Source: Actinoalloteichus caeruleus DSM 43889
Lineage (GTDB): Bacteria; Actinomycetota; Actinomycetes; Mycobacteriales; Pseudonocardiaceae
Assembly: GCF_000429185.2 (NCBI RefSeq)
Contig: NZ_AUBJ02000001.1
Coordinates: 4,526,001 to 4,590,000 of the forward strand
Direction: 5' to 3'
Length of the DNA stretch: 64,000 nucleotides
A program made the position numbers and the translations under genes. Under the pieces are notes generated by a model. The model had not been told where the DNA came from and did not search any database. It saw nothing but the letters and a program-made list of their open reading frames with translations. This document shows positions 17,963 to 29,206 of this stretch, one piece after another (position 1 is the first letter of the stretch; every line of letters starts with the position of its first letter).

Positions 17963-18009
17963 TTCCGCGGGTGGTTACGGTCCTGGCGGAAGTCCGGCGG
18001 GCGCCGGTC

Positions 18010-18025
18010 TCACTCGGGAGAGTGA
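18010..18025. promoter_or_regulatory. Second inverted repeat upstream of nuoA
   Basis: TCACTC and GAGTGA pair perfectly around GGGA. It lies between the 17939 dyad and the iron-box-like palindrome. Confidence 0.3.
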
Positions 18026-18040
18026 TGCCGGGAGGGACTA

Positions 18041-18056
18041 CTTAGGCTCGCCTAAG
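18041..18056. promoter_or_regulatory. Iron-box-like palindrome upstream of nuoA
   Basis: CTTAGGCTCGCCTAAG is a 7+2+7 palindrome. Aligned to the IdeR/DmdR1 iron box TTAGGTTAGGCTCACCTAA, 13 of 19 positions match, including an almost complete right half. Complex I is rich in iron-sulfur clusters, so iron control would make sense. The palindrome is followed by five T residues, so it could instead act as a weak intrinsic terminator. Confidence 0.4.
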
Positions 18057-18062
18057 AAGTTT

Positions 18063-18080
18063 TTGTGAAATAGCCACCCT
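18063..18080 (+). promoter_or_regulatory. Rex-like site with one intact half upstream of nuoA
   Basis: TTGTGAA (18063-18069) is a perfect Rex half site. After four bases the other half (CCACCCT) keeps only part of TTCACAA. Rex control of nuo operons is known in Streptomyces. The poor second half makes this tentative. Confidence 0.3.
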
Positions 18081-18140
18081 TAGGGTTCGTTCGGGCGGCG
18101 GCTCTGCCGCCGGGAGTGGCGAGGATGAAAGGACGGCGAC

Positions 18141-18506
18141 GTGTTGGAGTCCTACCTCCCCCTCGTGTTGCTGTTCGTACTGGCAACCGGGTTCGCGGTG
18201 TTCTCGGTCTCGGTCGCGCCGCTTGTTGGTCCCCGCCGGTACAACAGGGCCAAGCTCGACGCCTACGAGTGCGGGATCGAACCCTCGCCGGTGCCGGTCG
18301 CCGGCGGCGGTCGAATTCCGGTCAAGTTCTACCTGACCGGAATGCTGTTCATCCTGTTCGACGTCGAGGTCGTCTTCATGTACCCCTACGCCGTCGCCGC
18401 CGGCGGGCTGGGGGTCTTCGGGCTGGTGGCCGTCGGGGTCTTCCTGCTCGCCGTGACCATCGCCTTCGTCTACGAATGGCGCCTCGGCGGCTTGGACTGG
18501 GACTAG
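18141..18506 (+). CDS. nuoA: NADH-quinone oxidoreductase subunit A
   Basis: The first gene of the complex I operon; a membrane-arm subunit beside the quinone site. 121 residues with three hydrophobic segments. The conserved loop YECGIEPSP (with the Cys near residue 46), then KFYLTGMLFILFDVEVVFMY with the Asp/Glu pair, identify NuoA/ND3. It starts with GTG after an AAAGGA ribosome site. It is preceded by a 600 bp control region and followed by nuoB after 30 bp. Confidence 0.97.
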   Translation: MLESYLPLVLLFVLATGFAVFSVSVAPLVGPRRYNRAKLDAYECGIEPSPVPVAGGGRIPVKFYLTGMLFILFDVEVVFMYPYAVAAGGLGVFGLVAVGVFLLAVTIAFVYEWRLGGLDWD

Positions 18507-18536
18507 GTCGGCGAGCGGGGAGGACACGCGAGAGTC

Positions 18537-19088
<552 letters not shown>

Positions 19089-19101
19089 GCGGTGGTTTGC
19101 C

Positions 19102-19878
19102 GTGAGCGATGACGAGACCGACCGCAAGATCCCGGTCAGGGGACCGCTCGCCGGGGAGTCCCCGCCGAGCGCCGCCGAACTGTCACCCCAGGAGGAGGCT
19201 GAGCACGAGGCCCGGGGTGGCGTCGTGGCCGGCAGGTCGCGGCAGGGCATGTTCGGTGTCCGGGGCTCGGGTGACACCAGCGGGTACGGCGGGCTCCGAC
19301 TTCCCGCCCACGTCCCGCAGCCGGCCCAACGCCCCTACGGCGACTGGTTCGACGACTTCACCGACGACCTCCTCGCGGCGATGGAGGACAACGGGATCCC
19401 GGCGGAGGCCATCCAACAGGTCACCGTCGACCGGGGTGAGATCACCTACTACGTCCGGCGCGAGGACCTGCTCCCGCTGTGCCGGGTGCTGCGCGACGAC
19501 GCCTCGCTCCGGTTCGAACTGTGCAGCTCGGTGTCCGGAGTGGACTACGGGCCCGAGGTCCCGCAGCGGCTGCACTCCGTCTACCACCTGACCTCGATGA
19601 CCTTCCGGCGCCGCATCCGGCTGGAGGTCACGCTCGAGGTCGACGACCCGCACGTGCCGAGCGTGGTGGAGGTGTACCCCACCGCCGACTGGCAGGAGCG
19701 CGAGACCTGGGACATGTTCGGCATCGTCTACGACGGACACCCGGCGCTGACGCGGATCCTGATGCCCGACGACTGGGACGGTCACCCGCAGCGCAAGGAC
19801 TACCCGCTCGGCGGGATTCCGGTGGAGTACAAGGGCGCCGAGATACCGCCGCCTGATCAGCGGAGGGCGTACTCATGA
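19102..19878 (+). CDS. nuoC: NADH-quinone oxidoreductase subunit C
   Basis: A peripheral-arm scaffold subunit that packs against NuoD. 258 residues. The first 70 are a Gly/Ser/Pro-rich extension common in actinobacteria, followed by the 30-kDa-subunit fold. The signature [16 protein letters not shown] near residue 196 and the closing [15 protein letters not shown] are clear. It starts with GTG and overlaps nuoD by four bases (ATGA), indicating coupled translation. Confidence 0.97.
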   Translation: MSDDETDRKIPVRGPLAGESPPSAAELSPQEEAEHEARGGVVAGRSRQGMFGVRGSGDTSGYGGLRLPAHVPQPAQRPYGDWFDDFTDDLLAAMEDNGIPAEAIQQVTVDRGEITYYVRREDLLPLCRVLRDDASLRFELCSSVSGVDYGPEVPQRLHSVYHLTSMTFRRRIRLEVTLEVDDPHVPSVVEVYPTADWQERETWDMFGIVYDGHPALTRILMPDDWDGHPQRKDYPLGGIPVEYKGAEIPPPDQRRAYS

Positions 19879-21251
19879 GTCACGAACGGCTTGCCGACGT
19901 CACGACCGGCACCGACACCGCCGTGGGCGAGGGGCGGGACCCCTACGCCGCCGAGCGACGCACCACCGAGGGACCGGTCTACACGGTCACGGGCGGCGAC
20001 TGGGACGAGCTGCCCAGCGCCCCGGGGCACGACGAGCGCATCGTCATCAACATGGGCCCGCAGCACCCCTCGACCCACGGTGTCCTGCGGCTCGTCCTCG
20101 AACTGGAGGGCGAGACCGTCACCCAGTCCCGGTTGGTGATCGGGTACCTGCACACCGGGATCGAGAAGAACACCGAGTACCGGACCTGGACCCAGGCCGT
20201 CACGTTCATCACGCGGATGGACTACCTGGCGCCGCTGCACAACGAGACCGCCTACTGCATGGCGGTCGAGAAGCTGCTGGGCACCGAGGCACCGCGCCGG
20301 GCGCAGATCATCAGGGTGCTGCTCATGGAGCTGAACCGCATCAGCTCCCACCTGGTCTTCCTCGCGACCGGCGGCATGGAGCTCGGCTCCACGACCGGCA
20401 TGGTCTTCGGGTTCCGGGAGCGTGAGGAGGTCCTGCACCTGCTCGAGTTCCTGACCGGGCTGCGGATGAACCACGCCTTCGTCCGGCCCGGTGGCGTCGC
20501 GCAGGACCTGCCCATCGGCTACGGCGAGAAGATCCGCGACTTCCTCAAGGTCATGCGCGGGCGTGTCCCGGACTACCACCGCATGTTCACCGGCCAGCCC
20601 ATCTGGCAGCGCCGCCTCAAGGGGGTCGGCCACCTGCCGCTGGACGGCGCGATCGCGCTCGGTGCGACCGGCCCGATCCTGCGGTCCGCCGGACTGGCCT
20701 GGGACCTGCGGAAGATCCAGCCGTACTGCGGCTACGAGGAGTACGACTTCGAGGTCCCCACCTCCTACGACGCCGACTGCTTCGCCCGCTACCTGCTGCG
20801 GGTCGAGGAGATCGACCAGTCGTTGGGGATCGTCGAGCAGACCCTGGCCAAGCTCGCCGAGACCGAGGGTGACCCGGTCATGGTCGAGGACGGCAAGATC
20901 GCCTGGCCGGCCAAGCTCAGCATCGGCCCCGACGGGCTCGGGAACTCCCTCGAACACGTGCGCAAGATCATGGGCCAGTCGATGGAGTCCCTCATCCACC
21001 ACTTCAAACTGGTCACCGAGGGCTTCGACGTGCCTCCCGGCCAGGTCTACGTCCCCGTCGAATCGCCTCGTGGCGAACTCGGCTACCACGTCGTGTCCGA
21101 CGGCGGTACCCGACCGCTGCGGGTGCACGTGCGCGAACCCAGCTTCGTGAACCTCCAGTCAATGCCAGCGATGACCGAGGGCGGCCTGGTGGCCGACGTG
21201 ATCGCCTCGGTCGCCTCCATCGACCCGGTCATGGGTGGTGTGGACCGATGA
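19875..21251 (+). CDS. nuoD: NADH-quinone oxidoreductase subunit D
   Basis: A 49-kDa-type subunit that forms the quinone-binding cavity with NuoB. 458 residues. The signature [16 protein letters not shown] occurs near residue 57 with the quinone-contacting His, and the Tyr-containing segment [15 protein letters not shown] follows. The C-terminus [13 protein letters not shown] is canonical. The start overlaps the nuoC stop (ATGA), and the stop overlaps nuoE by four bases. Confidence 0.98.
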   Translation: MSHERLADVTTGTDTAVGEGRDPYAAERRTTEGPVYTVTGGDWDELPSAPGHDERIVINMGPQHPSTHGVLRLVLELEGETVTQSRLVIGYLHTGIEKNTEYRTWTQAVTFITRMDYLAPLHNETAYCMAVEKLLGTEAPRRAQIIRVLLMELNRISSHLVFLATGGMELGSTTGMVFGFREREEVLHLLEFLTGLRMNHAFVRPGGVAQDLPIGYGEKIRDFLKVMRGRVPDYHRMFTGQPIWQRRLKGVGHLPLDGAIALGATGPILRSAGLAWDLRKIQPYCGYEEYDFEVPTSYDADCFARYLLRVEEIDQSLGIVEQTLAKLAETEGDPVMVEDGKIAWPAKLSIGPDGLGNSLEHVRKIMGQSMESLIHHFKLVTEGFDVPPGQVYVPVESPRGELGYHVVSDGGTRPLRVHVREPSFVNLQSMPAMTEGGLVADVIASVASIDPVMGGVDR

Positions 21252-22009
21252 CGATCCAGCACGACAAGCCCGGAACGCCCCAGGGCCCGTCCGGACCCGA
21301 GCCGACGGGCTCCCCGTTCGACGAGCTGACCGACGAGCGGGCCCGCCAGCTCGTCGCCCGGTACCCGGTCGCCCGGTCCGCCCTGCTCCCGCTGCTGCAC
21401 CTGGTGCAGTCGGTGGAAGGGCACGTCAGCCAGGCGGGCATCGAGTTCTGCGCCCGCCACCTCGACCTCAGCGCGGCCGAGGTGAGCGCCGTCGCCACCT
21501 TCTACACGATGTACAAGCGGAAGCCGTGCGGCGAGCACCTCGTCAGCGTCTGCACCAACACGCTGTGCGCGGCCCTTGGCGGCGACGACATCTACGCCCG
21601 CCTGCGCGGCGAACTGGGCGTCGGCCACGAGGAGACAGCCGGGGAACCCGGCACCCCGGGTTCGGTGACCCTCGAACACGCGGAGTGCCTCGCGGCCTGC
21701 GACCTCGGCCCGGTCCTCCAGGTCAACTACGAGTACTTCGACAACCAGACGCCCGACTCGGCCAGCGAGCTGGTGTCCAGGCTCCGCGCCGGGGAGCGAC
21801 CGGAGCCGACCCGGGGAGCGCCCCTCACGGACTTCCGCCAGGCGGAGCTCCAACTGGCCGGCTTCTTCGAGGGCCGGGACAGCGACGTGGAGGCACCGTC
21901 CACCGCCCCCGAGACGGTGCGCGGCGCCCGGATCGCGGCCGAGAAGGGCTGGACCGCCCCGGCGATGCCGGACGAGGCGGAGCTGCCCCCGGTTCCGGAG
22001 AAGAAGTAG
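21248..22009 (+). CDS. nuoE: NADH-quinone oxidoreductase subunit E
   Basis: A thioredoxin-like subunit of the NADH-oxidising module, binding a 2Fe-2S cluster. 253 residues; the approximately 170-residue core is followed by an actinobacterial C-terminal extension of about 80 residues. The ligands are the Cys residues in [12 protein letters not shown] and [12 protein letters not shown], with the usual CX4C and CX3C spacings. The ATG overlaps the nuoD stop. It is coupled upstream and 15 bp from nuoF, its structural partner. Confidence 0.97.
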   Translation: MTIQHDKPGTPQGPSGPEPTGSPFDELTDERARQLVARYPVARSALLPLLHLVQSVEGHVSQAGIEFCARHLDLSAAEVSAVATFYTMYKRKPCGEHLVSVCTNTLCAALGGDDIYARLRGELGVGHEETAGEPGTPGSVTLEHAECLAACDLGPVLQVNYEYFDNQTPDSASELVSRLRAGERPEPTRGAPLTDFRQAELQLAGFFEGRDSDVEAPSTAPETVRGARIAAEKGWTAPAMPDEAELPPVPEKK

Positions 22010-22024
22010 GGGAGTGGACGGACG

Positions 22025-23353
22025 ATGAGCGAACCGACACCGGGCACGGGCGTGGCACCACTGACCCCGGTCCTGACGCGGCGCTGGCTCTCCCCCAGGT
22101 CCTGGAGCCTGCGCACCTACGAGCAGCTGGAGGGGTACTCGGCGCTGCGCCGCGCGCTCGGCGCGCACCCCGACCAGCTCATCCAGCTGATCAAGGACTC
22201 CGGCCTGCGGGGTCGGGGTGGTGCCGGCTTCCCGACCGGGATGAAGTGGGGCTTCATCCCCCAGGGGGACGGCAAGCCCCACTACCTGGTGATCAACGCG
22301 GACGAGGGCGAGCCGGGGACCTGCAAGGACATCCCCCTGATGATGGCCGACCCGCACTCGCTCATCGAGGGCGTCATCATCACCGCCTACGCCATCAGGG
22401 CCAACTTCGCGGCGATCTACGTACGCGGTGAGGTGCTGCACTGCATCCGGCGGCTGAACGCCGCCGTGCGCGACGCACGCGAGGCGGGCTACCTCGGCAA
22501 GGACATCCTGGGCAGCGGATTCGACCTCGACGTCGTCGTGCACGCCGGCGCCGGCGCCTACATCTGCGGCGAGGAGACCGCCCTGCTGGACTCCCTGGAG
22601 GGGCGACGCGGGCAGCCCAGGCTCAAGCCGCCGTTCCCGGCGACCGCCGGCCTGTACGCCTCGCCCACCGTGGTGAACAACGTCGAGACCATCGCCAGCG
22701 TTCCCTACATCGTCAACGGCGGTTCGGACTGGTTCCGGACGATGGGACGTGACCGCTCACCGGGTCCGAAGATCTACTCCATCTCCGGCCACGTCGAGCG
22801 CCCCGGCCAGTACGAGGCCCCGATGGGCACCACGCTGCGCCAGCTGCTGGAGCTCGCCGGTGGCATGAAGGACGGGGTACCGCTCAAGTTCTGGACTCCG
22901 GGCGGCTCCTCCACCCCGCTGTTCACCAGCGAGCACCTCGACGTCCCGCTCGACTTCGAGGGCGCGTCCGAGGCGGGTTCCATGCTGGGCACCACGGCGG
23001 TGCAGGTCTTCAACGAGACCGTCTCCGTGCCCTGGGCCGTGATGAAGTGGACCGAGTTCTACAAGCACGAGTCCTGCGGCAAGTGCACCCCGTGCCGGGA
23101 GGGCACCTACTGGCTGGCCCAGACGCTGCAACGGATGGTGCGCGGCGAGGGGACCGAGTCCGACATCGACACGCTGCTCGACGTCTGCGACAACATCCTC
23201 GGCCGGTCGTTCTGCGCGCTCGGTGACGGTGCGGTCAGCCCGATCACGAGCGGCATCAAGTACTTCAAGCACGAGTTCCTCGAGCTGTGCGAGAAGAACA
23301 GGACAGGCAAGGCGGACCGCTCCGCCGACGCCGCGTTGGCAGGAGCGCACTGA
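22025..23353 (+). CDS. nuoF: NADH-quinone oxidoreductase subunit F
   Basis: The flavoprotein that oxidises NADH. 442 residues. [15 protein letters not shown] near residue 60 binds [19 protein letters not shown] near residue 89 and [17 protein letters not shown] near residue 178 complete the FMN pocket, and the 4Fe-4S (N3) ligands appear in [13 protein letters not shown] near residue 353 plus a later Cys ([11 protein letters not shown]). The stop overlaps the nuoG start by one base (tgATGa). Confidence 0.98.
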   Translation: MSEPTPGTGVAPLTPVLTRRWLSPRSWSLRTYEQLEGYSALRRALGAHPDQLIQLIKDSGLRGRGGAGFPTGMKWGFIPQGDGKPHYLVINADEGEPGTCKDIPLMMADPHSLIEGVIITAYAIRANFAAIYVRGEVLHCIRRLNAAVRDAREAGYLGKDILGSGFDLDVVVHAGAGAYICGEETALLDSLEGRRGQPRLKPPFPATAGLYASPTVVNNVETIASVPYIVNGGSDWFRTMGRDRSPGPKIYSISGHVERPGQYEAPMGTTLRQLLELAGGMKDGVPLKFWTPGGSSTPLFTSEHLDVPLDFEGASEAGSMLGTTAVQVFNETVSVPWAVMKWTEFYKHESCGKCTPCREGTYWLAQTLQRMVRGEGTESDIDTLLDVCDNILGRSFCALGDGAVSPITSGIKYFKHEFLELCEKNRTGKADRSADAALAGAH

Positions 23354-25907
23354 TGACGGTTGCCCCTGAGAAGAAGCCCAGCTCGGAGAACCCGGTGCCC
23401 GAGGGCCACGTCCGGCTGACGATCGACGACATCGAGGTCGACGCCCCCAAGGGTGAACTGCTGATCCGCACGGCGGAGCGGCTGGGCATCGTGGTGCCCC
23501 GGTTCTGCGACCACCCGCTCCTCGAACCGGCTGGCGCCTGCCGCCAGTGCCTGGTCGACGTGGAGATGGGTGGGCGGAAGATGCCCAAACCCCAGGCCTC
23601 CTGCACCATGACGGTGGCCGACGGGATGGTCGTCAACACCCAGCGGACCTCGCCCGTGGCCGACAAGGCGCAGCAGGGTGTGATGGAGCTCCTGCTCATC
23701 AACCACCCGCTGGACTGCCCGATCTGCGACAAGGGCGGGGAGTGCCCCCTTCAGAACCAGGCGCTCAAGCACGGTCGCACCGACTCCCGGTTCGAGGAGC
23801 GCAAGCGGACGTTCCCCAAGCCGATCAAGGTCACCGAACAGGTCCTGCTGGACCGGGAGCGCTGCGTGCTGTGCCAGCGCTGCACCCGGTTCTCCAAGGA
23901 GATCGCCGGCGACCGCTTCCTCGACCTGCTGGAACGGGGTGCCGAGCAGCAGGTCGGGACGGCCGTGACGGCCGACATCGACGGGACCGCGCCGAGGGAG
24001 CAGAGCTACTTCTCCGGCAACACCATCCAGATCTGCCCGGTCGGCGCGCTCACCAGCGCCGCCTACCGGTTCCGCGCCCGGCCGTTCGACCTGGTCTCCA
24101 CCCCGGGTGTCTGCGAGCACTGCTCCTCCGGCTGCGCCGAGCGCACCGACTGGCGCCGGGGCAAGGTCACCAGGAAGCTCGCCGGCGACGACCCCGAGGT
24201 CAACGAGGAGTGGCTCTGCGACAAGGGCCGCTTCGCCTTCCGTTACACCACCGCCGCCGACCGGATCCAGCGGCCGATGGTGCGGGACGCCGAGACCGGT
24301 GAGCTCCGCGCCACCTCCTGGACCGAGGCGCTGCGGGTCGCGGCGGACGGTCTGCTCCGAGCCAGGGAACGCGGGGTGGGCGTGCTCACCGGCGGCCGGC
24401 TCACCGTGGAGGACGCCTACGCCTACTCGAAGTTCGCCAGGGTGGCGCTGGGGACCAACGACATCGACTTCCGGGCCAGGGCCCACTCCGCCGAGGAACT
24501 CGACTTCCTCGCCTCCTCCGTGGTCGGTACCTCCCCGGAGACCGGCGGGGTGACCTTCGCCGGCATCGAGAAGGCACCGACCGTGCTGTGCGTCGCCTTC
24601 GAACCGGAGGAGGAGGCGCCCATCGTCTTCCTGCGGTTGCGGAAGGCGGCGAGGCGCGGTGGGACGAAGGTCTTCCACCTGGGGCAGTGGACCTCCCCGG
24701 CGGTGACCAAGACCACCACCCAGCTCGCCACCTCGCGGGCGCTGCCGGGCGGCGGCCTGCTGGCCTGCGCCCCCGGCGGGGAGGCCGCGTCCCTGGAGGC
24801 GCTGCCCCGCCACGCGGCCGACGTCGAGGAGGCCCTGAGCGCTCCGGGTGCCGTGATCCTGGTCGGGGAACGCGCCGCCGAGGTGCCGGGCCTGCCCTCC
24901 GCGGTGCTGCGTGCCGCGCAACGCACCGGAGCGCGGGTCGCCTGGGTTCCCCGCCGAGCCGGGGAGCGCGGCGCACTCGCCGCCGGTGCCGTCCCCACGC
25001 TGCTCCCAGGCGGCCGCCCGGTGACCGACGCCGAGGCCAGGGCCGAGGTCGAGCAGGCCTGGGGCCTGGACGCCGGCACCCTCCCCTCGACCCCGGGCCG
25101 CGACACCGACGGGATCCTGCGGGCGGCGGCGGCCGGGGAGCTCGACGCCCTGGTCGTCGGCGGTGTCGATCCCCACGACCTGCCCGATCCCGCCCTCGCC
25201 GAACGGGCGCTGGCCGAGGTGGGCTTCGTCGTCAGCCTCGAACTGCGCGAGAGCGCGGTGACCAGGGTCGCGGACGTGGTCCTCCCGGTGGCGCCCACCG
25301 TGGAGAAGGCGGGGACCTTCCTGAACTGGGAGGGACGCCGACGCACCTTCGGGACCACCATCGACGGCACCGGAGCCCTGCCCGACTGCCGGGTCCTGGA
25401 CACCTTGGCGGTCGAGATGGACGCCGACCTGTTCACCCAGACCCCGAGCGCCGCGGCCGGTGACCTGGATCGCCTTGGCACCCACACGGGTAGCTCGCTC
25501 CCGGCGCCGACCGTGACCGCCGGCGCTCCGCCGGCCCCCGGCCCGAGGGGCCGGGGCGGCGGCAGGCGGTCCTGGCCACCTGGCGGCAGCTGCTGGACCG
25601 CGGTTCGCTCCAGGAGGGCGAGCCGCAGCTGGCGGACACCGCCCGTCCCACCGTCGCCCGGCTCTCGCCCGCCACCGGTGAGCGACTCGGCCTGGCGGTC
25701 GGGGATCCGGTCACGGTCAGCACGGACCGGGGCTCGGTCACCCTGCCCGCCGAGCTCGCGGACCTCCCCGACGACGTGGTGTGGCTGCCGGCGAACTCCG
25801 GTCCGTCCAGGGTTCGAGGAACTCTCGGAGCCGGCCACGGCTCACTGGTCACCGTCAGCGGCGCCGAGAACCGCACCGCGGGCGTCGAGAACGGAGGAGG
25901 CCGATGA
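23353..25907 (+). CDS. nuoG: NADH-quinone oxidoreductase subunit G, with a frame break near the 3' end
   Basis: The iron-sulfur subunit that passes electrons through the NADH module. The N-terminal part carries the 2Fe-2S Cys set (CRQCLVD and ASC near residues 60-90), the [19 protein letters not shown] motif, [11 protein letters not shown] and a later 4Fe-4S set ([18 protein letters not shown]), then a molybdopterin-oxidoreductase-like domain. From 23353 the frame stays open to 26097, but beyond about 25530-25562 it turns to Arg/Pro/Ser-rich nonsense. The expected C-terminus ([11 protein letters not shown] through [20 protein letters not shown]) runs in the frame beginning with CAG at 25563. 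It ends at a TGA (25905-25907) overlapping the nuoH ATG. A one-base loss or sequencing error in the G/C-rich stretch is likeliest. Confidence 0.9.
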
Positions 25908-27337
25908 GCCCCACGGCCGAGCTCATCGCGAACGACCCGATCTGGCTGACCATCGTGAAGATGGTCGCGATCTTCGCCATGCTGATGGTCATCACCATCC
26001 TCATGATCTGGGCGGAACGCCGGATCATCGGGCGGATGCAGAACAGGCCGGGCCCCAACCGGGCCGGCCCGTTCGGCATCCTCCAGTCGGTCGGTGACGC
26101 GCTGAAGCTGGCGTTCAAGGAGGACATCCGGCCCGCCCTGGCGGACAAGTGGGTGTACTTCCTCGCCCCGATCGTCGCCGCGATCCCCGCCTTCCTCGCC
26201 TTCGCCGTGATCCCGATCGGCGGCGAGGTCTCCATCTTCGGCCACACCACGGCCCTCCAACTGGCCGACGTGCCAGCCGGGGTCCTGGTGGTCCTGGCCT
26301 GCGCCTCCGTCGGCGTCTACGGCATCCTGCTCGGCGGCTGGGCCTCGGGCTCGCCGTACCCGCTGCTCGGCGCGCTGCGGTCCGCGGCCCAGGTGATCTC
26401 CTACGAGATCGCGATGGGACTGGCGATCGTGACGGTGGTCCTCTACTCGGGCTCGCTGTACACCTCGCAGATCGTCGCGGCCCAGGCGGAGCAGGGGTGG
26501 TTCGTCTTCCTGCTGCCGGTGCCGTTCCTCATCTACGTCATCTCGATGGTCGGTGAGACGAACCGGGCGCCCTTCGACCTCCCCGAGGCCGAGTCCGAGC
26601 TGGTCGGTGGCTTCCACACCGAGTACTCGTCGCTGAAGTTCGCCATGTTCTTCCTCGCCGAGTACGTGAACATGACGACGGTCTCCGCGCTCGCGACCAC
26701 GATGTTCCTCGGTGGCTGGCACGCGCCCTTCGGGTTGGGGTCGGTCGCCGACGGCATGTTCAACACCGGCTGGTGGCCGTTGTTGTGGTTCCTCCTGAAG
26801 ACCTTCGCCTTCCTGTTCCTGTTCATCTGGCTCCGGGCGGCGCTCCCCCGGTTCCGCTACGACCAGTTCATGCACCTGGGCTGGAAGGTCCTCGTGCCGG
26901 TCGCGTTGCTGTGGTTCGTGCTGGTCGCCGCGATCCGCGCGTTGAGCAGCGAGGGCGTCACCACCACCCAGTTCATGATCGCCTTCGCGATCACCCTGGT
27001 CGTGCTGGTCGCCGCGACCTTCCTCATCCCCGACCGGCGGGTCGAGGAGGAGACCGGGCCGAGGTTGTCCGGCGGGAACTTCCCCGTTCCGCCGCTGGAC
27101 CTGGAGGTACCCGAGCGGCCGAAGCGGCGGCCGGCGGCCACCCAGACCCGTGAGCGCGCCGCGATCGGCGCGGGCACCTCAGCACTCGGGGCCGGCGCCG
27201 CGCTCGCCGACGACGAGCCCACGGGCGGCGACGACACCGAGGGCACAGCAGCCGACCGGCCCGACGCCGGTCAGTCCGGAGTTGACACGCGGGACCGTGC
27301 CAGCTCCGCGAAGGAGGACGGCAATGGGACTGTTTGA
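25904..27337 (+). CDS. nuoH: NADH-quinone oxidoreductase subunit H
   Basis: A membrane subunit linking the quinone site to the proton-pumping arm. 477 residues with eight or more hydrophobic segments. [20 protein letters not shown] near residue 33 and the quinone-facing loop [20 protein letters not shown] near residue 214 are diagnostic. The last 90 or so residues after [11 protein letters not shown] are a disordered acidic/Ala-rich extension beyond the conserved family core. The ATG at 25904 overlaps the TGA of the restored nuoG frame. The 3' end overlaps nuoI by 14 bp. Confidence 0.97.
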   Translation: MSPTAELIANDPIWLTIVKMVAIFAMLMVITILMIWAERRIIGRMQNRPGPNRAGPFGILQSVGDALKLAFKEDIRPALADKWVYFLAPIVAAIPAFLAFAVIPIGGEVSIFGHTTALQLADVPAGVLVVLACASVGVYGILLGGWASGSPYPLLGALRSAAQVISYEIAMGLAIVTVVLYSGSLYTSQIVAAQAEQGWFVFLLPVPFLIYVISMVGETNRAPFDLPEAESELVGGFHTEYSSLKFAMFFLAEYVNMTTVSALATTMFLGGWHAPFGLGSVADGMFNTGWWPLLWFLLKTFAFLFLFIWLRAALPRFRYDQFMHLGWKVLVPVALLWFVLVAAIRALSSEGVTTTQFMIAFAITLVVLVAATFLIPDRRVEEETGPRLSGGNFPVPPLDLEVPERPKRRPAATQTRERAAIGAGTSALGAGAALADDEPTGGDDTEGTAADRPDAGQSGVDTRDRASSAKEDGNGTV

Positions 27338-27890
27338 CCCCCTCAAGGGTTTCGGGGTCACCTTCTCGACGATGTTCAAGAAGGTCGCCACCGAGGAGTA
27401 CCCGGAGGTCCCGAAGATCCCGGCGGCCCGCTTCCACGGCAGGCACCAGCTCAACCGGCACCCGGACGGGCTGGAGAAGTGCGTGGGCTGCGAGCTGTGC
27501 GCGTGGGCCTGCCCGGCGGACGCCATCTTCGTCGAGGGCGGGGACAACACGGAGGAGGCCCGGTTCTCGCCCGGCGAGCGGTACGGAGCCGACTACCAGA
27601 TCAACTACCTGCGTTGCATCGGCTGCGGCCTGTGCGTGGAGGCCTGCCCGACCCGGTCGCTGACGATGATCACCGACTTCGAGTTGGCCAACGACAACCG
27701 CCAGGACCTGATCTACACGAAGGAACAGCTCCTCGCTCCGCTGCTGCCCGGCATGGAGCAGCCGCCGCACCCGATGCGGCTCGGCGAGGACGAGCAGGAC
27801 TACTACGTCCACGGCCCCGAGCTGGCCAGGCGGGCGGGTGTCCCGGAGGGAAGCACTGTGGAGACCGGCTCTGAGGAGGCCCGGCGGTGA
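27324..27890 (+). CDS. nuoI: NADH-quinone oxidoreductase subunit I
   Basis: A ferredoxin-like subunit with two 4Fe-4S clusters (N6a, N6b) leading to NuoB. 188 residues. Two CX2CX2CX3CP motifs: [16 protein letters not shown] near residue 50 and [16 protein letters not shown] near residue 95. The ATG at 27324 is preceded by AAGGAGGA and lies inside the end of nuoH. The 3' end overlaps nuoJ by four bases (GTGA). A second, divergent nuoI-like gene lies at 46332. Confidence 0.97.
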   Translation: MGLFDPLKGFGVTFSTMFKKVATEEYPEVPKIPAARFHGRHQLNRHPDGLEKCVGCELCAWACPADAIFVEGGDNTEEARFSPGERYGADYQINYLRCIGCGLCVEACPTRSLTMITDFELANDNRQDLIYTKEQLLAPLLPGMEQPPHPMRLGEDEQDYYVHGPELARRAGVPEGSTVETGSEEARR

Positions 27891-28900
27891 GCCTGGCAAC
27901 ACTCGCGAGTCAGCTCGGCGCGGCCGCGTCCGCGTCGGGCCCGCTGCTGGCCCAGGCCGGTACGCCGGTGTCCGGACCCGAGGTCATCGGAATCGGCGAG
28001 ACCATCGCGTTCTGGATCCTCGGCCCGCTGGCCCTGGCTGGCGCGCTGGGCATGGTGTTCGCGCGGAACGCGGTGCACTCCGCGCTCTGGCTGGTGCTGA
28101 CCATGCTCTCGCTCGGTGTCGTGTACATGGTGCAGCAGGCCCCGTTCCTCGGGATCGTGCAGATCATCGTGTACACCGGCGCGATCATGATGCTGTTCCT
28201 GTTCGTGCTGATGCTGGTCGGCCGGGACAGCGCGGACTCCGTGGTCGAGGTGATCCGGGGCCAACGGCTGCTCGCGACGCTGTTCGGCGTGGGTTTCGCC
28301 GTGCTGGTGGTCGGAGCGGTCGCCAGGTCCCTCGGCACCGTGGAGTCGGCGGGGTTGGGCGCGGTGAACGCCGTGCAGGACGGGAACGTGACCGGGCTGG
28401 GCAACCTGCTCTTCACCGACTACGTGTTCCCCTTCGAGCTCACCGGCGCGCTGCTGGTGGTCGCGACGGTGGGCGCGCTGATGTTCGTCCTGGCCGACAA
28501 GCGGTCGGCGCCGCCGCGCAAGTCCCAGCGCGAGCAGGCCGACGAACGGTTCCGGGGTGACAAGCCCCGGGTCTCGCCACTGCCCGGGCCCGGCGTGTTC
28601 GCCACCGCCAACTCGGTCGCGGTGCCGGCGCTGCTGCCCGACGGTTCGGTCGCGCCGGAGTCGCTCTCCGAGATCATCGAGTCCACCGCGGTGCGCACGC
28701 TCGACGCGGACCGGGCGAGTGTCGCCGGCGGTGCCGGCGAACCCGGCGCCCGCGCGTTGACGACGGGCTCCCCGGAGGACGCGGACGCCGAGGACGCGGA
28801 GCCGACGGGGGCTGACGCGGCGGGGCCGGAGGCCCCGGCGGCGGAGGACACGGACCGGAAGACCGGCTCCGACACGGGGGAAGAGGAGGGTAGGGCGTGA
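27887..28900 (+). CDS. nuoJ: NADH-quinone oxidoreductase subunit J
   Basis: A membrane-arm subunit. 337 residues, clearly longer than the approximately 165-200 of many homologs. About five hydrophobic segments occupy residues 35-205, including the conserved [22 protein letters not shown] hydrophilic C-terminal tail of about 130 residues, rich in Ala, Glu and Asp, follows. Such tails occur in actinobacterial NuoJ, but this one is long. It starts with GTG overlapping the nuoI stop and overlaps nuoK by four bases. Confidence 0.95.
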   Translation: MSLATLASQLGAAASASGPLLAQAGTPVSGPEVIGIGETIAFWILGPLALAGALGMVFARNAVHSALWLVLTMLSLGVVYMVQQAPFLGIVQIIVYTGAIMMLFLFVLMLVGRDSADSVVEVIRGQRLLATLFGVGFAVLVVGAVARSLGTVESAGLGAVNAVQDGNVTGLGNLLFTDYVFPFELTGALLVVATVGALMFVLADKRSAPPRKSQREQADERFRGDKPRVSPLPGPGVFATANSVAVPALLPDGSVAPESLSEIIESTAVRTLDADRASVAGGAGEPGARALTTGSPEDADAEDAEPTGADAAGPEAPAAEDTDRKTGSDTGEEEGRA

Positions 28901-29196
28901 CACCGACGTACTACCTGCTGCTGTCGGCTCTGCTCTTCACCATCGGAGCCGTCGGCGTGCTGGTCCGGCGCAACGCGATCGTGGTGTTCATGTGCGTGGA
29001 GCTGATGCTCAACGCGGTCAACCTGTCGCTGGTGACCTTCGCGAGGATCAACGGGGAGCTCGACGGCCAGATCATGGCCTTCTTCGTCATGGTCGTCGCG
29101 GCTGCCGAGGTGGTGGTCGGACTGGCGATCATCATGTCGATCTTCAAGACGCGCCGGTCGGCCTCGGTCGACGACGCCAACCTGTTGAAGTACTGA
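28897..29196 (+). CDS. nuoK: NADH-quinone oxidoreductase subunit K
   Basis: A small antiporter-like membrane subunit. 99 residues with three transmembrane segments and the two buried Glu residues: one in [16 protein letters not shown] near residue 36 and one in [16 protein letters not shown] near residue 70. It has the usual family length. The GTG start overlaps the nuoJ stop; nuoL follows after 10 bp. Confidence 0.98.
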   Translation: MTPTYYLLLSALLFTIGAVGVLVRRNAIVVFMCVELMLNAVNLSLVTFARINGELDGQIMAFFVMVVAAAEVVVGLAIIMSIFKTRRSASVDDANLLKY

Positions 29197-29206
29197 GGGG
29201 TCGACG

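Larger units (their letters stand above)
17537..18140. other. menJ-nuoA intergenic region rich in inverted repeats (604 bp)
   Basis: No convincing gene. From left to right it contains a perfect 16-bp palindrome (17825-17840), a terminator hairpin (17854-17881), and three dyads plus a Rex-like half site between 17939 and 18080, about 60-200 bp before nuoA. The density of dyads marks this as the control region of the complex I operon. Confidence 0.65.

Noticed and set aside
25520-25570. Programmed -1 frameshift in nuoG
   Set aside because: No X XXY YYZ slippery heptamer in the right frame and no family precedent known to me; an error or mutation is simpler.
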